The position numbers and the translations under genes were made by a program. The notes beneath the pieces were generated by a model, which was not told the DNA's origin, ran no database searches, and saw only the letters and a list, made by a program, of their open reading frames with translations. Of a stretch of 64,000 nt of DNA, positions 1 to 8,624 are shown one piece after another. Origin of the DNA: an uncultured Alcanivorax sp. GTDB lineage: Bacteria; Pseudomonadota; Gammaproteobacteria; Pseudomonadales; Alcanivoracaceae. The first letter of the stretch is position 1; each line of letters opens with the position of its first letter. Location: contig NZ_CAMYIV010000005.1 of assembly GCF_947258575.1 (NCBI RefSeq), forward strand, positions 248,001 through 312,000. Direction: 5' to 3'.

Positions 1-1304
1 TTCACCACACCACGGGTGGTGGGGATGCTGAAACGCTCGCCTTCGCCGAAGGGGCCACCGGTCCAGCCGGTGTTCACCAGGAACACGGTGGAGCCGAAAT
101 CTTCCATCCGTTTGATCAGCAGCTCGGCGTATTCGCCGGCGCGACGGGGGAAGAAGGGGGCGCCGAAGCAGGTGGAGAAGGTGCTCTTGATGCCGCCACC
201 GGAACCCATTTCGGTGGAGCCGACCAGCGCGGTGTAGCCGCTCAGGAAGTGGTAGGCCGCCGCTTCCTTGGACAGCTTGGATACCGGCGGAAGAACACCG
301 GTCAGGTCGCAGGTCAGGAAGATGATGTGTTTGGGCTCACCGGCACGGTTGGCGTCGACTTTCTTGTCGATGTTTTCCAGCGGGTAGGCGGCACGGGTGT
401 TCTGGGTCAGGGACACGTCGGTGTAGTCGGCGGTGCGGCTTTCGTCATTGATGATGACGTTTTCCAGTACTGCGCCGAATTTGATGGCGTCCCAGATAAC
501 CGGCTCGTTCTTCTGGCTCAGGTCGATGCACTTGGCGTAGCAGCCGCCTTCGATGTTGAACACCACATCCTTGCCCCAGCCGTGCTCGTCGTCACCGATC
601 AGGTAACGGTTCGGGTCGGCGGACAGGGTGGTTTTACCGGTGCCGGACAGGCCGAAGAACAGGGCCACGTCGCCGTCTTCGCCAACGTTGGCGGAGCAGT
701 GCATGGGCAGCACGTCTTTTTCCGGCAGCAGGAAGTTCTGCACGGAGAACATGGCTTTCTTCATTTCACCGGCGTAACGCATGCCGGCGATCAGTACCTT
801 GCGCTGGGCAAAGTTGAGGATCACACAGCCATCGGAATTGGTGCCGTCACGCTCCGGCTCACACTGGAAGTGCGGGGCGTGCAGAATCTGCCATTCTTCC
901 TTGCTGCGCGGATTGTATTTTTCCGGGCGGATGAACATGGTGTTGGCGAACAGGTTGTGCCACGCGGTCTGCGCGGTCACTTTTACTGCCAGGTAATGAT
1001 CCGCATCGGCACCTACGTGCAGGTGGGAAACAAAGGCATCAGCGTCGGCAACGGCAACGCTGACACGATCCCACAGGGCATCGAACTTGTCGGCGGGGAA
1101 GGCACGGTTAATAGCACCCCAGTGGATGTGCTCGCTGGTGCTGGGCTCTTCAACGATGTAGCGGTCCATGGGGGAACGGCCGGTGCGGTGACCGGTTTCC
1201 ACTACCAGGGCGCCGGTATCGGACAGGCGGCCTTCGTTGCGTTGAACAGCCAGTTCTACCAGCTGGGCCGGGCTGAGGTCGTTATAAACAATCGGGTCGG
1301 TCAT
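1..1304 (-). CDS. pckA: Phosphoenolpyruvate carboxykinase (ATP), 3' end cut by window edge
   Basis: Converts oxaloacetate and ATP to phosphoenolpyruvate, the entry step of gluconeogenesis, which matters for a cell living on fatty acids and alkanes. About 434 residues are visible; the C-terminus lies outside the window. The P-loop GLSGTGKTT is at residues 218-226, followed by the second nucleotide/metal motif IGDDEHGW near 236-243, both diagnostic of the ATP-dependent family. Two in-frame ATGs lie 6 bp apart (1310 and 1304). AGGA sits 6 nt before the second, so 1304 is preferred. The gene lies downstream of hslO on the same strand, in the order yrfG-hslR-hslO-pckA known from enteric bacteria, but a repeat-rich gap separates it from hslO, so it is probably transcribed on its own. 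Confidence 0.96.
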   Translation of the reverse strand, partial: MTDPIVYNDLSPAQLVELAVQRNEGRLSDTGALVVETGHRTGRSPMDRYIVEEPSTSEHIHWGAINRAFPADKFDALWDRVSVAVADADAFVSHLHVGADADHYLAVKVTAQTAWHNLFANTMFIRPEKYNPRSKEEWQILHAPHFQCEPERDGTNSDGCVILNFAQRKVLIAGMRYAGEMKKAMFSVQNFLLPEKDVLPMHCSANVGEDGDVALFFGLSGTGKTTLSADPNRYLIGDDEHGWGKDVVFNIEGGCYAKCIDLSQKNEPVIWDAIKFGAVLENVIINDESRTADYTDVSLTQNTRAAYPLENIDKKVDANRAGEPKHIIFLTCDLTGVLPPVSKLSKEAAAYHFLSGYTALVGSTEMGSGGGIKSTFSTCFGAPFFPRRAGEYAELLIKRMEDFGSTVFLVNTGWTGGPFGEGERFSIPTTRGVV

Positions 1305-1310
1305 GGTCAT

Positions 1311-1676
1311 TCCTGGGCTTGTGGCCGTGCCGTTTCAGCGTGTATGGGCGCCGAAACTCTGGTTCGCATTGCGGATAACAGTGCCGGTCTCGTGCCCGTT
1401 ACTGCCACCGGGCAAGACCAAAGGGGACCGGGGGACAAAGCCTCCAGTCAGCACAGGCGCGCGATTATGCCAGAAAAGGAAATCAGTGGCGATTCCCCCT
1501 TGGACCGGGTGGTCACGGCGCGGCAGTCAGTGAACAGTTAATAGTTAACAGTGAATAGTTGCGCGATCCGGCCCGGGGTCGCCTGAAACGCAAGAGGCCG
1601 CGTCCATGGCTCGGGCGCGGCCTCTTGCGTTTCAGCCCCTGAGGGCCTGTTTCGCGTCGCTGTTAACTGTTCACTA
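1311..1676. other. Intergenic region pckA-hslO with composite repeat
   Basis: No gene is supported here. The region holds the pckA leader and the composite heptad-repeat/hairpin element described separately (1529-1682). A long open frame on the plus strand that crosses pckA into this gap is an antisense shadow. Confidence 0.7.
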
Positions 1677-1682
1677 TTAACT
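1529..1682. repeat. Heptad inverted-repeat element A with central hairpin
   Basis: The left arm (1529-1560) is four and a half tandem 7-mers: AGTGAAC, AGTTAAT, AGTTAAC, AGTGAAT, AGTT. The right arm (1659-1682) is the complementary set GTTAACT, GTTCACT, ATTAACT. Between them is a perfect 20-bp stem (1583-1602 with 1616-1635) carrying the GCAAGAGGCCGCG motif. The hslO stop codon (TTA at 1677-1679 on this strand) is part of the right arm. It could act as a terminator or mRNA 3'-end structure, but there is no T-tract. Confidence 0.85.
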
Positions 1683-2531
1683 GCTTTCCCGGATCATCGC
1701 CGCCAGATCCACCGCATCAAAGCGTTCCTGGTTGCGGCAGAAGTCGCAGGTCAGGGTCACTTCGCCGTCTTCGTCCAGCAGGGTCTGCAATTCATTGCTG
1801 CCCAGGGACAGCAAGGCATTGCGGTTGCGGTCCCGGGAGCAGGTGCAGCCGAACTGCAGGGCCTGGGCGTCGGGCAGCTGTGGCGGGGTGTCGTGGAACA
1901 AGCGGTGGAGGATGGTCTGGTCGTCCAGGTTGAGCAGCTCTTCCATTTTCAGGGTGCCGGCGAGGGCTTCCAGGTGCTCCCACATCTGTGTGTTGGCGTC
2001 GCTGCTGGCCAGCTGGTTGGGCAACCGCTGCAGCAGCAGGCCGGCGGCCCGGTTGTTGCCGCTGGCCAGCCACAGGCGGGTAGGGAGTTGTTCGGACTGG
2101 CGGAAGTAGGCTTCCAGGCACTGGGCCAGGGAGTTGCCGGCCAGGGGCACGATGCCCTGATATTGCTTGCCCTGGTCCGGGGTGATGGTGATGACCATGT
2201 TGCCATCGCCAATGAGGGTCTGGATGTCGCCGTGGCTCCAGTCCTGGCCGTCGCTGTGGCGGGCCAGGGCACGCAACTCGCCCTCGTTGGTGCACTCGGC
2301 CAGCAGCAGGGATACCGGGCCCTTGCCCTGGGCCTGCAGTGCCAGGCGGCCCTTGAATTTCAGGGTGCTGGCCAGTAATGCCACAGCGGCCACCGCCTCG
2401 CCGATCAATCCCTGTACTGCCAGTGGGTAGTTATGCCCTTCAATAATACGGGTGACGCTGCTTTCCACCTGCACCAGTTCGCCGCGGATATCGGAGTCGG
2501 GGAACAGGAAGCGTTGTTTGTGATCTTGCAT
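1677..2531 (-). CDS. hslO: Redox-regulated chaperone Hsp33
   Basis: Cytoplasmic holdase chaperone, inactive in its reduced zinc-bound form and activated by disulfide formation under oxidative stress. The 284-residue length is normal for the family. The C-terminal zinc site is intact: C229-x-C231 and C262-x-x-C265. The ATG at 2531 has AGGA about nine bases upstream. It follows hslR and yrfG on the same strand with short gaps, an order shared with E. coli, so the three probably form one heat-shock operon. The last codons AGT TAA lie inside a heptad repeat arm, so the final serine and the stop are supplied by repeat sequence. Confidence 0.97.
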   Translation of the reverse strand: MQDHKQRFLFPDSDIRGELVQVESSVTRIIEGHNYPLAVQGLIGEAVAAVALLASTLKFKGRLALQAQGKGPVSLLLAECTNEGELRALARHSDGQDWSHGDIQTLIGDGNMVITITPDQGKQYQGIVPLAGNSLAQCLEAYFRQSEQLPTRLWLASGNNRAAGLLLQRLPNQLASSDANTQMWEHLEALAGTLKMEELLNLDDQTILHRLFHDTPPQLPDAQALQFGCTCSRDRNRNALLSLGSNELQTLLDEDGEVTLTCDFCRNQERFDAVDLAAMIRESS

Positions 2532-2603
2532 GGTTGTGTCCTGAGGGCTGTCACTGTGGTTCGCTATGTCTTTCAGCTGCCTTTAATGGGGGCACGATAG
2601 CGG

Positions 2604-2993
2604 TTATTCCAGGTTGTCTCTCTTGAAGCGCTGGATATCCCGGCGTTCCTTCTTGCTGGGCTTGTGGTCCGGTGCTGCGGCGGCGGCCCGTGCCAGCTTG
2701 CGTTGCTCGCTGCTCTGTTCCCGGCGGCTGCGGCTTTGTTCGGTTTCCTGGTAGAGAGTCTGGGCCACGCTGGCGGGGCCGCGCTTGCTGCTCAGGCCTT
2801 CTACTATTACCTCGAAATGTTCGGTGCCCTTGGTAATGGCAATGGTCTGCCCGGGCTGCACATTCTTGCTGGGTTTGGCCTTGCTGCCATCAATCTGCAC
2901 CTTGCCGCCTTCGATGGCGGCCTTGGCCAGGCTGCGGGTCTTGAAGAAACGCGCCGCCCACAGCCAGGAGTCGATACGAACGGTCTCGCTCAC
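2604..2993 (-). CDS. hslR: Ribosome-associated heat shock protein 15, S4 domain
   Basis: Small RNA-binding protein that binds stalled 50S subunits carrying nascent chains and helps recycle them after heat shock. An S4 domain fills residues about 5-70 (RIDSWLWAARFFKTRSLA, then GGKVQIDG), followed by a basic, Arg/Lys-rich tail as in E. coli Hsp15. The 129-residue length is normal. The start is GTG at 2993, 10 nt after the yrfG stop, with GAGAG upstream; no ATG gives a better N-terminus. Co-transcription with yrfG and hslO is likely. Confidence 0.95.
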   Translation of the reverse strand: MSETVRIDSWLWAARFFKTRSLAKAAIEGGKVQIDGSKAKPSKNVQPGQTIAITKGTEHFEVIVEGLSSKRGPASVAQTLYQETEQSRSRREQSSEQRKLARAAAAAPDHKPSKKERRDIQRFKRDNLE

Positions 2994-3003
2994 GGCATTT
3001 CTC

Positions 3004-3657
3004 TCATGGTAAGACCTGCAGAAAATCGTCGATGGCCGGGAACGGGTCGGTATGGTCCCGCCTGGGCAGGCTGGAATCCGGGTGCAGGATACTCACCGGC
3101 TGGCCGATGCCGTAAAGCTGGGCGCTGTGAAGTACCGGCAGGGAGTCATCCACCAGCAGAGCGCGGGCCGGGTCGAAGGGCAGGTGGCGTTGCAGGTGCT
3201 GCCAGAAGGACTGGGCTTCCTTGGCGTGGCCATAATCGTGGCTGGAGACGATTTCATCGAAATAGCGGTCGATGCCGGTACGCTCTACCTTCAAGTCCAG
3301 GGCATCACGATGGGCGTTGGTGACCATGATGACCTGTTTGTCGGACTCCTTCAGTGCCTGCAGAAACGTGTCCGCCCCGGGGCGCACAGCGATGCGATCG
3401 CCGGCTTCGCGTTTCAGGCGGGCGATTTCCAGGCCCAGCTCCGCGGTCCAGAAATCCAGGCAGTACCAGTTCAGGGTGCCCAGATGACTGGTGATCCAGT
3501 CGTGGATGATGCGGTCGGCCTCGGCCCGGTCCAGCCCCTGCTGGCGGGCGTAGCACTCGGGGACATGTTTCTGCCAGAACCAGTTATCGAACTCCAGGTC
3601 GAGCAGGGTGCCGTCCATATCCAGTAGCACGGTGTCGACGGATTGCCAGTCAATCAT
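3004..3657 (-). CDS. yrfG: HAD-family GMP/IMP nucleotidase YrfG
   Basis: Haloacid-dehalogenase-fold phosphatase; the E. coli homologue removes phosphate from GMP and IMP. Motif I is DMDGTLLD near residues 13-20, motif II is VTNAHRDAL (about 112-120), and motif III/IV includes the LLVDDSLPVL stretch. The length of 217 residues fits. The ATG at 3657 has AGGAAA upstream. It is the first gene of a yrfG-hslR-hslO unit and is divergent from nudE across a 65-bp gap, which should hold promoters for both directions. Confidence 0.93.
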   Translation of the reverse strand: MIDWQSVDTVLLDMDGTLLDLEFDNWFWQKHVPECYARQQGLDRAEADRIIHDWITSHLGTLNWYCLDFWTAELGLEIARLKREAGDRIAVRPGADTFLQALKESDKQVIMVTNAHRDALDLKVERTGIDRYFDEIVSSHDYGHAKEAQSFWQHLQRHLPFDPARALLVDDSLPVLHSAQLYGIGQPVSILHPDSSLPRRDHTDPFPAIDDFLQVLP

Positions 3658-3722
3658 GAATTTCCTGCGTATTCGGGTTAGTCTTCGGCCTTAAATGATT
3701 GCCGCGAGATCTGACGCTGATT

Positions 3723-4268
3723 ATGGATGAGAAACCGGAGATTCTCGACACCCGACTGGTGGCAAAAAGCCGCCTGTTCGGAATCGAAGAGCTGCACCTG
3801 CGTTTCCGTAACGGGGTGGAACGTACCTATGAGCGCCTGCGCACCCCGCCCATCGCGGCGGTAATGATGGTGCCGCTGCTGGATGACGACACCGTGGTAA
3901 TGATCCGCGAGTATGGCGCCGGTACCGAAAGTTACGAGCTGACCCTGCCCAAGGGGGCCTACGAACACGGCGAGGACTGGCGCGATGCGGCCAACCGGGA
4001 ATTGAAGGAAGAAGCCGGTTATGGTGCCCGCCGCCTCACCCTGATGAAGGACATGACCCTGTCGCCGGGTTATATGGGCCACCGCATCAAGGTGGTGCTG
4101 GCCGAAGACCTGTATGAAGAATCCCTGCCCGGGGACGAACCGGAAGAGCTGGAAGTACTCACCTGGAAACTGTCCGATCTGGATCGCCTGATCGAGCGGG
4201 ATGACGTGACGGAAGCCCGGGTGATCGCGGCGCTGCTGATGGCCAAGCGGTTGCTGGAACAACGCTGA
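3723..4268 (+). CDS. nudE: ADP compounds hydrolase NudE (Nudix)
   Basis: Nudix hydrolase that cleaves ADP-ribose, Ap3A and NADH into mononucleotides. The Nudix box runs from GAYEHGEDW to RELKEEAGYGA (about residues 79-104 of the chosen frame). The frame is open from TTG 3699, but ATG 3723 gives MDEKPEILDTRLVAKSRLF, which matches the N-terminus of the E. coli enzyme, so it is preferred. It precedes cysQ on the same strand, as in many gammaproteobacteria (nudE-cysQ), and a short GTAGGAG inverted repeat separates the two. Confidence 0.94.
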   Translation: MDEKPEILDTRLVAKSRLFGIEELHLRFRNGVERTYERLRTPPIAAVMMVPLLDDDTVVMIREYGAGTESYELTLPKGAYEHGEDWRDAANRELKEEAGYGARRLTLMKDMTLSPGYMGHRIKVVLAEDLYEESLPGDEPEELEVLTWKLSDLDRLIERDDVTEARVIAALLMAKRLLEQR

Positions 4269-4278
4269 TAATTACGCC

Positions 4279-4297
4279 GTAGGAGTGGCGCTCCTAC
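4279..4297. repeat. Short GTAGGAG inverted repeat
   Basis: GTAGGAG (4279-4285) pairs with CTCCTAC (4291-4297) over a 5-nt loop, between nudE and cysQ. A longer element carrying the same GTAGGAGCG motif lies at 46993-47083, so this is probably a member of a small dispersed palindrome family. Confidence 0.6.
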
Positions 4298-4330
4298 AGG
4301 TGCCAAAATCTGAATCACAGGAAAACAGAA

Positions 4331-5146
4331 ATGACCGACTTTAATACCCTGCTGGAACCGCTCGCCGAGATTGCCCGTGAAGCGGGTGATGCCATTCTGA
4401 CGGTGTACGAGCGTGACGACCTGGGGGTGGAAACCAAGGACGACAAATCGCCGATCACCGAAGCGGATATGGCAGCACACAAGATTATCGAAGCGCGGCT
4501 GCAGGCGCTGACGCCGGATATCCCGGTGTTTTCCGAAGAGTCCGGCGGTATTGCCTACGCGGATCGCAAGGACTGGCCCCGTTTCTGGCTGGTGGATCCG
4601 CTGGATGGCACCAAGGAGTTCATCAAGCGCAATGGCGAGTTCACCGTGAACATCGCTCTGGTGGAAGGCGATACCCCGGTGTTGGGCGTCGTGCATGTAC
4701 CGGTAACGGCAGTGACCTACCTGGGTGGCCATGGTGTGGGTGCCTATAAAGAGGAAGGCGGTGAGCGCAAGCCGATCCAGTGCCGCGCCCGCACCACCCC
4801 GGTGGTGATGGTAGCCAGTCGCAGCCACGGCGGCGAAGCGGTGGAAAAGCTGGAAGCCTTTATCCGCGAGGAAGTGGGTGAGGTAGAGCGGGCCTCCATG
4901 GGCTCGTCCCTGAAGTTGTGTCTGGTTGCTGAAGGCAGCGCGGACATTTATCCGCGCCTGGCGCCCACCAGCGAATGGGATACGGCTGCGGCCCACGCGG
5001 TGGTCACCGCCGCCGGCGGGGTCGTGGTGAATACCGCCTTTGAACCGCTGCAGTACAACAAGGAAGACATCCTCAATCCGCACTTCCTGGTGCTGGGGCA
5101 GAGCATCGACGAATGGCGCTTTATCGCCCCGGCGATTGCAGGGTAA
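4331..5146 (+). CDS. cysQ: 3'(2'),5'-bisphosphate nucleotidase CysQ
   Basis: Inositol-monophosphatase-fold enzyme that hydrolyses 3'-phosphoadenosine-5'-phosphate, a by-product of sulfate assimilation and acyl-carrier-protein maturation. The metal-binding motifs are clear: SEESGG near residues 73-78, DPLDGTKEF about 93-101, and WDTAAAHAV about 218-226. Length of 271 residues is usual. The ATG at 4331 follows ACAGGAAAAC. It lies downstream of nudE, so one nucleotide-salvage transcript is plausible. Confidence 0.96.
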   Translation: MTDFNTLLEPLAEIAREAGDAILTVYERDDLGVETKDDKSPITEADMAAHKIIEARLQALTPDIPVFSEESGGIAYADRKDWPRFWLVDPLDGTKEFIKRNGEFTVNIALVEGDTPVLGVVHVPVTAVTYLGGHGVGAYKEEGGERKPIQCRARTTPVVMVASRSHGGEAVEKLEAFIREEVGEVERASMGSSLKLCLVAEGSADIYPRLAPTSEWDTAAAHAVVTAAGGVVVNTAFEPLQYNKEDILNPHFLVLGQSIDEWRFIAPAIAG

Positions 5147-5153
5147 AGGCGTA

Positions 5154-5240
5154 TTCACCACAGAGGACACGGAGTTCACAGAGAAAACAGACCTGTAATA
5201 GGTCTTGGCTCAGTGTTCTCCGTGCCCTCTGTGGTAAAAA
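5154..5240. repeat. Nested inverted repeat, ACCACAGAGG type
   Basis: Outer arms 5157-5174 and 5218-5235 (ACCACAGAGGACACGGAG against its complement, one mismatch) enclose an inner hairpin, AGACCT (5189-5194) with AGGTCT (5200-5205). It lies directly after cysQ. The outer arm with an inner hairpin recalls the heptad elements, but the arms here are not 7-periodic. Confidence 0.75.
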
Positions 5241-5258
5241 ACAACCAAGGAGTCATCC

Positions 5259-6143
5259 ATGAGCACAATGCGTGAACTGCGATTTGTCAGTGATGGCCAG
5301 TCCTGCCGGGGGGATCTGTATCTCCCCGAGGGTGACGGCTCTTTCCTGACCGTGGTCATGGGCCACGGTTTTGGTCTGACCAAGGCCTGTGGGCTGGAGC
5401 CGTTTCGTGATGCTTTTTTAAAGGCCGGCTATGCGGTATTCCTGTTCGACTACCGGCACTTCGGTGAAAGCGAAGGCATGCCCCGTCAGGTGTTGTTGCC
5501 CAACCGGGAGGTGGCAGACTGGCAGGCGGCGCTGGCTTGTGTGCGCAAGCAAGAGCAAGTGGACAACCAGCGCATTGTGCTGTGGGGAACGTCCTTTGGT
5601 GGCGGCCTGGTGACTGCAGTGGCAGCCCGTGAGCCGGATGTGGCCGGCATCATTGCCCAGTGCCCGATGATGGATGGGCTGTCGTCAGTGCTGGAAGTGG
5701 TGCGCTATGCAGGCATTGGCCAGGCCATCAAGATGACGGGGCTGGGCCTCTGGGATGTGATCAGCAGCCTGCTGGGGCTGGGGCCGCGCATGCTGCCATC
5801 TGCAGGCAAGCCCGGGGAGCTGGCGGCCATGTCCAGCCATGATGCCTACGACGGTTATACCGCCCTGATGCCTGAAGGGGTGCCAAATGAAGTCGCCGCC
5901 CGTATTGGTCTGGTGCTGCCAATGTTCCGGCCCGTGACGCAGGCGGCCAAGGTGACTTGCCCGGCGCTGGTGCTGATCTGTGAAACCGATACCGTGGCGC
6001 CCGCGTCCGCCGCAGAAAAAGCCGCCGCGATGATGGCGAAGCCCACCGTGAAACGCTACCCCATTGGGCATTTTGATATCTATCAGGGTGAGGCCCGGGA
6101 TATCAGTGTGGCGGATCAGCTGGAATTTCTTCAGGGTTTGTAG
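5259..6143 (+). CDS. Alpha/beta hydrolase
   Basis: Predicted serine hydrolase of 294 residues. The oxyanion-loop motif HGFG is at 36-39 and the nucleophile elbow GTSFGG at 110-115 (Ser112). The acid is probably in CETDTVAP and the catalytic His in GHFDIY near the C-terminus. A cap-like insert of about 80 residues follows the nucleophile strand. There is no signal peptide, so it is cytoplasmic. ATG 5259 has AAGGAG upstream. Substrate unknown; position just before a cluster of monooxygenases suggests an ester or lactone hydrolase acting on Baeyer-Villiger products, but this is inference from neighbourhood only. Confidence 0.85.
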   Translation: MSTMRELRFVSDGQSCRGDLYLPEGDGSFLTVVMGHGFGLTKACGLEPFRDAFLKAGYAVFLFDYRHFGESEGMPRQVLLPNREVADWQAALACVRKQEQVDNQRIVLWGTSFGGGLVTAVAAREPDVAGIIAQCPMMDGLSSVLEVVRYAGIGQAIKMTGLGLWDVISSLLGLGPRMLPSAGKPGELAAMSSHDAYDGYTALMPEGVPNEVAARIGLVLPMFRPVTQAAKVTCPALVLICETDTVAPASAAEKAAAMMAKPTVKRYPIGHFDIYQGEARDISVADQLEFLQGL

Positions 6144-6149
6144 CGTGGG

Positions 6150-6300
6150 CAAGTTTCAAGTTTCAAGTTGCAACACGCCATACGTTTGCCCTTGATTTCA
6201 AACGCATGAGGCCGCGCTCCAGTCATTGGGCGCGGCCTCATGCGTAGCGGCTGACAGCAGCGCTGATCCGCGTTGAAACTTTCAACTTGTAACTTGCGAC
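6150..6300. repeat. Heptad inverted-repeat element B with central hairpin
   Basis: The left arm is CAAGTTT, CAAGTTT, CAAGTTG, CAACACG (6150-6177). The right arm (6269-6299) is CGCGTTG, AAACTTT, CAACTTG, TAACTTG. The inner stem is CGCATGAGGCCGCG (6203-6216) with its exact complement (6231-6244). It lies between two convergent genes, 7 nt after the hydrolase stop and 3 nt beyond the stop of the small membrane gene. Confidence 0.85.
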
Positions 6301-6302
6301 TC

Positions 6303-6545
6303 TCAGAACGGCAGCAAGGCCATCAGATCCAGAGTCAGTTGATCTGCAGCCACCAGTGCGCCGGTGGCGATCATGCTCAGGTTGATGCAGGGCAGGATCA
6401 GGCCAACGGCGAACAGGTTGACCATGCCGGGCTGGCGGATGCGACCGCTCCATAACAGCAGGCTGATAATGACGGCGCAGGACATCGGTATCCATAGCCA
6501 GGAGTGAGAGGCGAACGTATCCCCGAAGGCAGTCAGATCGAACAT
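6303..6545 (-). CDS. Small predicted membrane protein
   Basis: An 80-residue protein with two predicted membrane helices, roughly residues 15-32 (LWIPMSCAVIISLLLW) and 41-65 (MVNLFAVGLILPCINLSMIA). No known family is recognised. Support: a plausible AAGGG site about 8 nt before ATG 6545, an AT-rich promoter-like stretch just upstream, and a stop that abuts a heptad repeat arm as do other genes in this window. It could be an inner-membrane accessory protein; no function is proposed. Confidence 0.5.
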   Translation of the reverse strand: MFDLTAFGDTFASHSWLWIPMSCAVIISLLLWSGRIRQPGMVNLFAVGLILPCINLSMIATGALVAADQLTLDLMALLPF

Positions 6546-6982
6546 GCCGGTACCCTTATAATTATAGTGTGTTATCTATCCCCGTACGCGCCTTTCCCCT
6601 GTGGCGCGCAGGCAGTATGCAGAAGTGGGCAGGGCAGCAATGTGTATGAGATCACAAATCGGTGATGGCACGATGATATTGGATCTCCCGTACCACTTTA
6701 TTATGAAAATCAGCGAGTAATAGTCGGCCGCGGATCCTGTGGCCGCCATGCGGGTAGACAGGCGGTCAGGGAAAGTAGACCCAGTGTTTATGCCGGCTGC
6801 GCCACACCTGCCGTCCCTAGCGGCACTTTTTCCCGTCTCCAGGGCCAATTAACGGCCTGTTTTGGCCTTTTCTCATACCCGCCAGTACGGCTATTCTGTC
6901 TGCCAGTTAACGGTGCCATTGAATGATGTCAATGTTTTGCACTGCCGAGACCAGGCGGCCCAAGGGCTGGAGGTAAAAGAGA
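6546..6982. promoter_or_regulatory. Intergenic region upstream of AlmA-like gene 1
   Basis: A 437-bp gap between divergent genes with no supportable coding sequence. It should carry promoters for both. The clearest symmetric site is ATCAC-n6-GTGAT at 6651-6666, a candidate operator. A 90-codon open frame on the minus strand (6576-6848) has no protein-like features and is rejected. Confidence 0.35.
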
Positions 6983-8491
6983 ATGTCTAATAACCACGTT
7001 GATGTATTGATTATTGGTGCCGGCCTTTCCGGTATCGGGGCAGCTTGCCACCTGACCCGCAAGAGCCCGAATCGTAGCTATGCCATTATCGAGCGTCGCG
7101 AACGCATTGGCGGCACCTGGGACCTGTTCAAGTATCCGGGCATCCGCTCCGACTCCGACATGTTCACCCTGGGCTACAGCTTCCGTCCCTGGACCGAGCC
7201 CAAGGTATTGGCCGATGGCAACTCCATCCGCCAGTACGTGGAAGACACCGCAGACGAATATAACGTCAAGAAGCACATCCGCTTCGGGCGTAAGGTGATC
7301 AAGGCAAACTGGTCCAGTGAGGACAATCAGTGGGCAGTGGAAACCACCAATGAGAAGACCGGCGAGCAGGAAACCTTTACCGCCAACTTCCTGTTCTCCT
7401 GCAGTGGTTACTACAACTACGACGAAGGCTACAAACCGGATTTCCCCGGTGAAAAAGACTTCAAGGGCCAGGTGGTTCATCCCCAGCATTGGCCGGAAAA
7501 CCTGCAATATGAAGGCAAGAAAGTCGTGGTGATCGGCTCCGGTGCTACCGCCGTCACTCTGGTGCCTGCCATGGCTCGCGAAGGGGCCAAGGTCACCATG
7601 CTGCAGCGTTCCCCGACCTATATTGCCACGGTGCCGGAAGTGGATCCGATCTCCGTGGGCATGCGCCGCTTCATGCCCGAGATGATGGTCTACCGTTTGG
7701 CCCGCGCCCGTAACATTGGTATCCAGCGCCTGGTGTACAAGCTGTCCAAGCAGCGCCCGAAACTGGTGCGTCGTGCCCTGTTGGCGGCGGCGAAGCGTCA
7801 GCTTGGTGATGATGTGGACATGACCCATTTCCGTCCCAGCTATAACCCCTGGGATCAGCGTCTGTGTGCGGTGCCCAACGGTGACCTGTTCAAGACCGTT
7901 CGCCGGGGTGAGGCCGATATCGTTACCGACCATATCGAGCGTTTCACCGAGAACGGTATTCTGCTCAAGTCAGGTCAGGAGCTGGAGGCAGATATTATTA
8001 TCACTGCCACCGGTCTCAATGTTCAGATGCTTGGCGGTGTGGAAGGCACTATCGACGGCAAGGCCGTAGAGCCCCGCGAGTCGCTGGTCTACAAAGGCAT
8101 GATGCTGCGTGATGTGCCAAACATGGCGCTGGTTTTCGGCTACACCAATTCCTCCTGGACCCTGAAAGCGGATCTGGTCTGCGAGTATGTGTGTCGCCTG
8201 CTTAATCACATGGAAAAAACCGGTGCCCAGACCGTGATCCCCCGTGACAAGGAAGACTGCATTACCGATGAGAACTTCCTGGGTCTGCAGTCCGGCTATG
8301 TCATGCGTGCGGATGATCGTCTACCTCGCCAGGGTTCCAAGCAGCCATGGATGGTGGTGCAGAATTACCTGGTGGATCTGCCGAAGCTGCGTTTCGGCGC
8401 CATCGATGATGGTGTACTGGAGTTCAGCAATTACCAGCCGGTGAAGAAGAAAGGGTTGGTGGCGTCGGTGCTTGGTTCCGTGACAGGCTGA
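6983..8491 (+). CDS. AlmA-like flavin-containing monooxygenase 1
   Basis: FAD/NADPH-dependent monooxygenase of 502 residues in the same family as AlmA, which is linked to long-chain alkane use in Acinetobacter and Alcanivorax. The FAD Rossmann motif GAGLSG is at 12-17, GGTWDLFKYPGIRSDSDMF follows at about 43-61, the fingerprint F160-x-G-x-x-x-H166-P-Q-x-W170 is present, and the NADPH motif GSGATA is at 185-190. ATG 6983 follows GGAGGTAAAAGAG. It is strongly similar by eye to the gene at 32109. Single gene with its own long upstream region; the stop lies 3 nt before GCAAGCC repeats. The substrate (long-chain alkane or ketone) cannot be decided from sequence. Confidence 0.9.
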   Translation: MSNNHVDVLIIGAGLSGIGAACHLTRKSPNRSYAIIERRERIGGTWDLFKYPGIRSDSDMFTLGYSFRPWTEPKVLADGNSIRQYVEDTADEYNVKKHIRFGRKVIKANWSSEDNQWAVETTNEKTGEQETFTANFLFSCSGYYNYDEGYKPDFPGEKDFKGQVVHPQHWPENLQYEGKKVVVIGSGATAVTLVPAMAREGAKVTMLQRSPTYIATVPEVDPISVGMRRFMPEMMVYRLARARNIGIQRLVYKLSKQRPKLVRRALLAAAKRQLGDDVDMTHFRPSYNPWDQRLCAVPNGDLFKTVRRGEADIVTDHIERFTENGILLKSGQELEADIIITATGLNVQMLGGVEGTIDGKAVEPRESLVYKGMMLRDVPNMALVFGYTNSSWTLKADLVCEYVCRLLNHMEKTGAQTVIPRDKEDCITDENFLGLQSGYVMRADDRLPRQGSKQPWMVVQNYLVDLPKLRFGAIDDGVLEFSNYQPVKKKGLVASVLGSVTG

Positions 8492-8494
8492 AGC

Positions 8495-8581
8495 GCAAGC
8501 CGCAAGCCGCAAGCCGCAAGCGGTTTGTTCCGGTTATGAAGTGCAAGAGGCCGTGCCCGATCCCCGGGCGCGGCCTCTTGC
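8495..8581. repeat. Heptad element C: GCAAGCC repeats plus hairpin
   Basis: Three perfect tandem GCAAGCC units and one GCAAGCG (8495-8522) start 3 nt after the AlmA-like stop codon. They are followed by the stem GCAAGAGGCCGTGCCCG (8543-8559) with its near-complement (8565-8581; one G-T pair). A right heptad arm is weak or lost. It lies between convergent genes. Confidence 0.8.
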
Positions 8582-8624
8582 CTTGTGACTCACTGCTGTT
8601 TCTGACGCGTTGCAGTTGGCCGCT

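Noticed and set aside
249-1541. 430-codon plus-strand open frame
   Set aside because: It is antisense to pckA, has a low-complexity composition rich in Gly, Val and His, and continues into a repeat region. The pckA frame on the other strand shows full family motifs.
6576-6848. 90-codon minus-strand frame upstream of the AlmA-like gene
   Set aside because: No ribosome site, no protein-like pattern and no recognisable family; better read as a promoter region.
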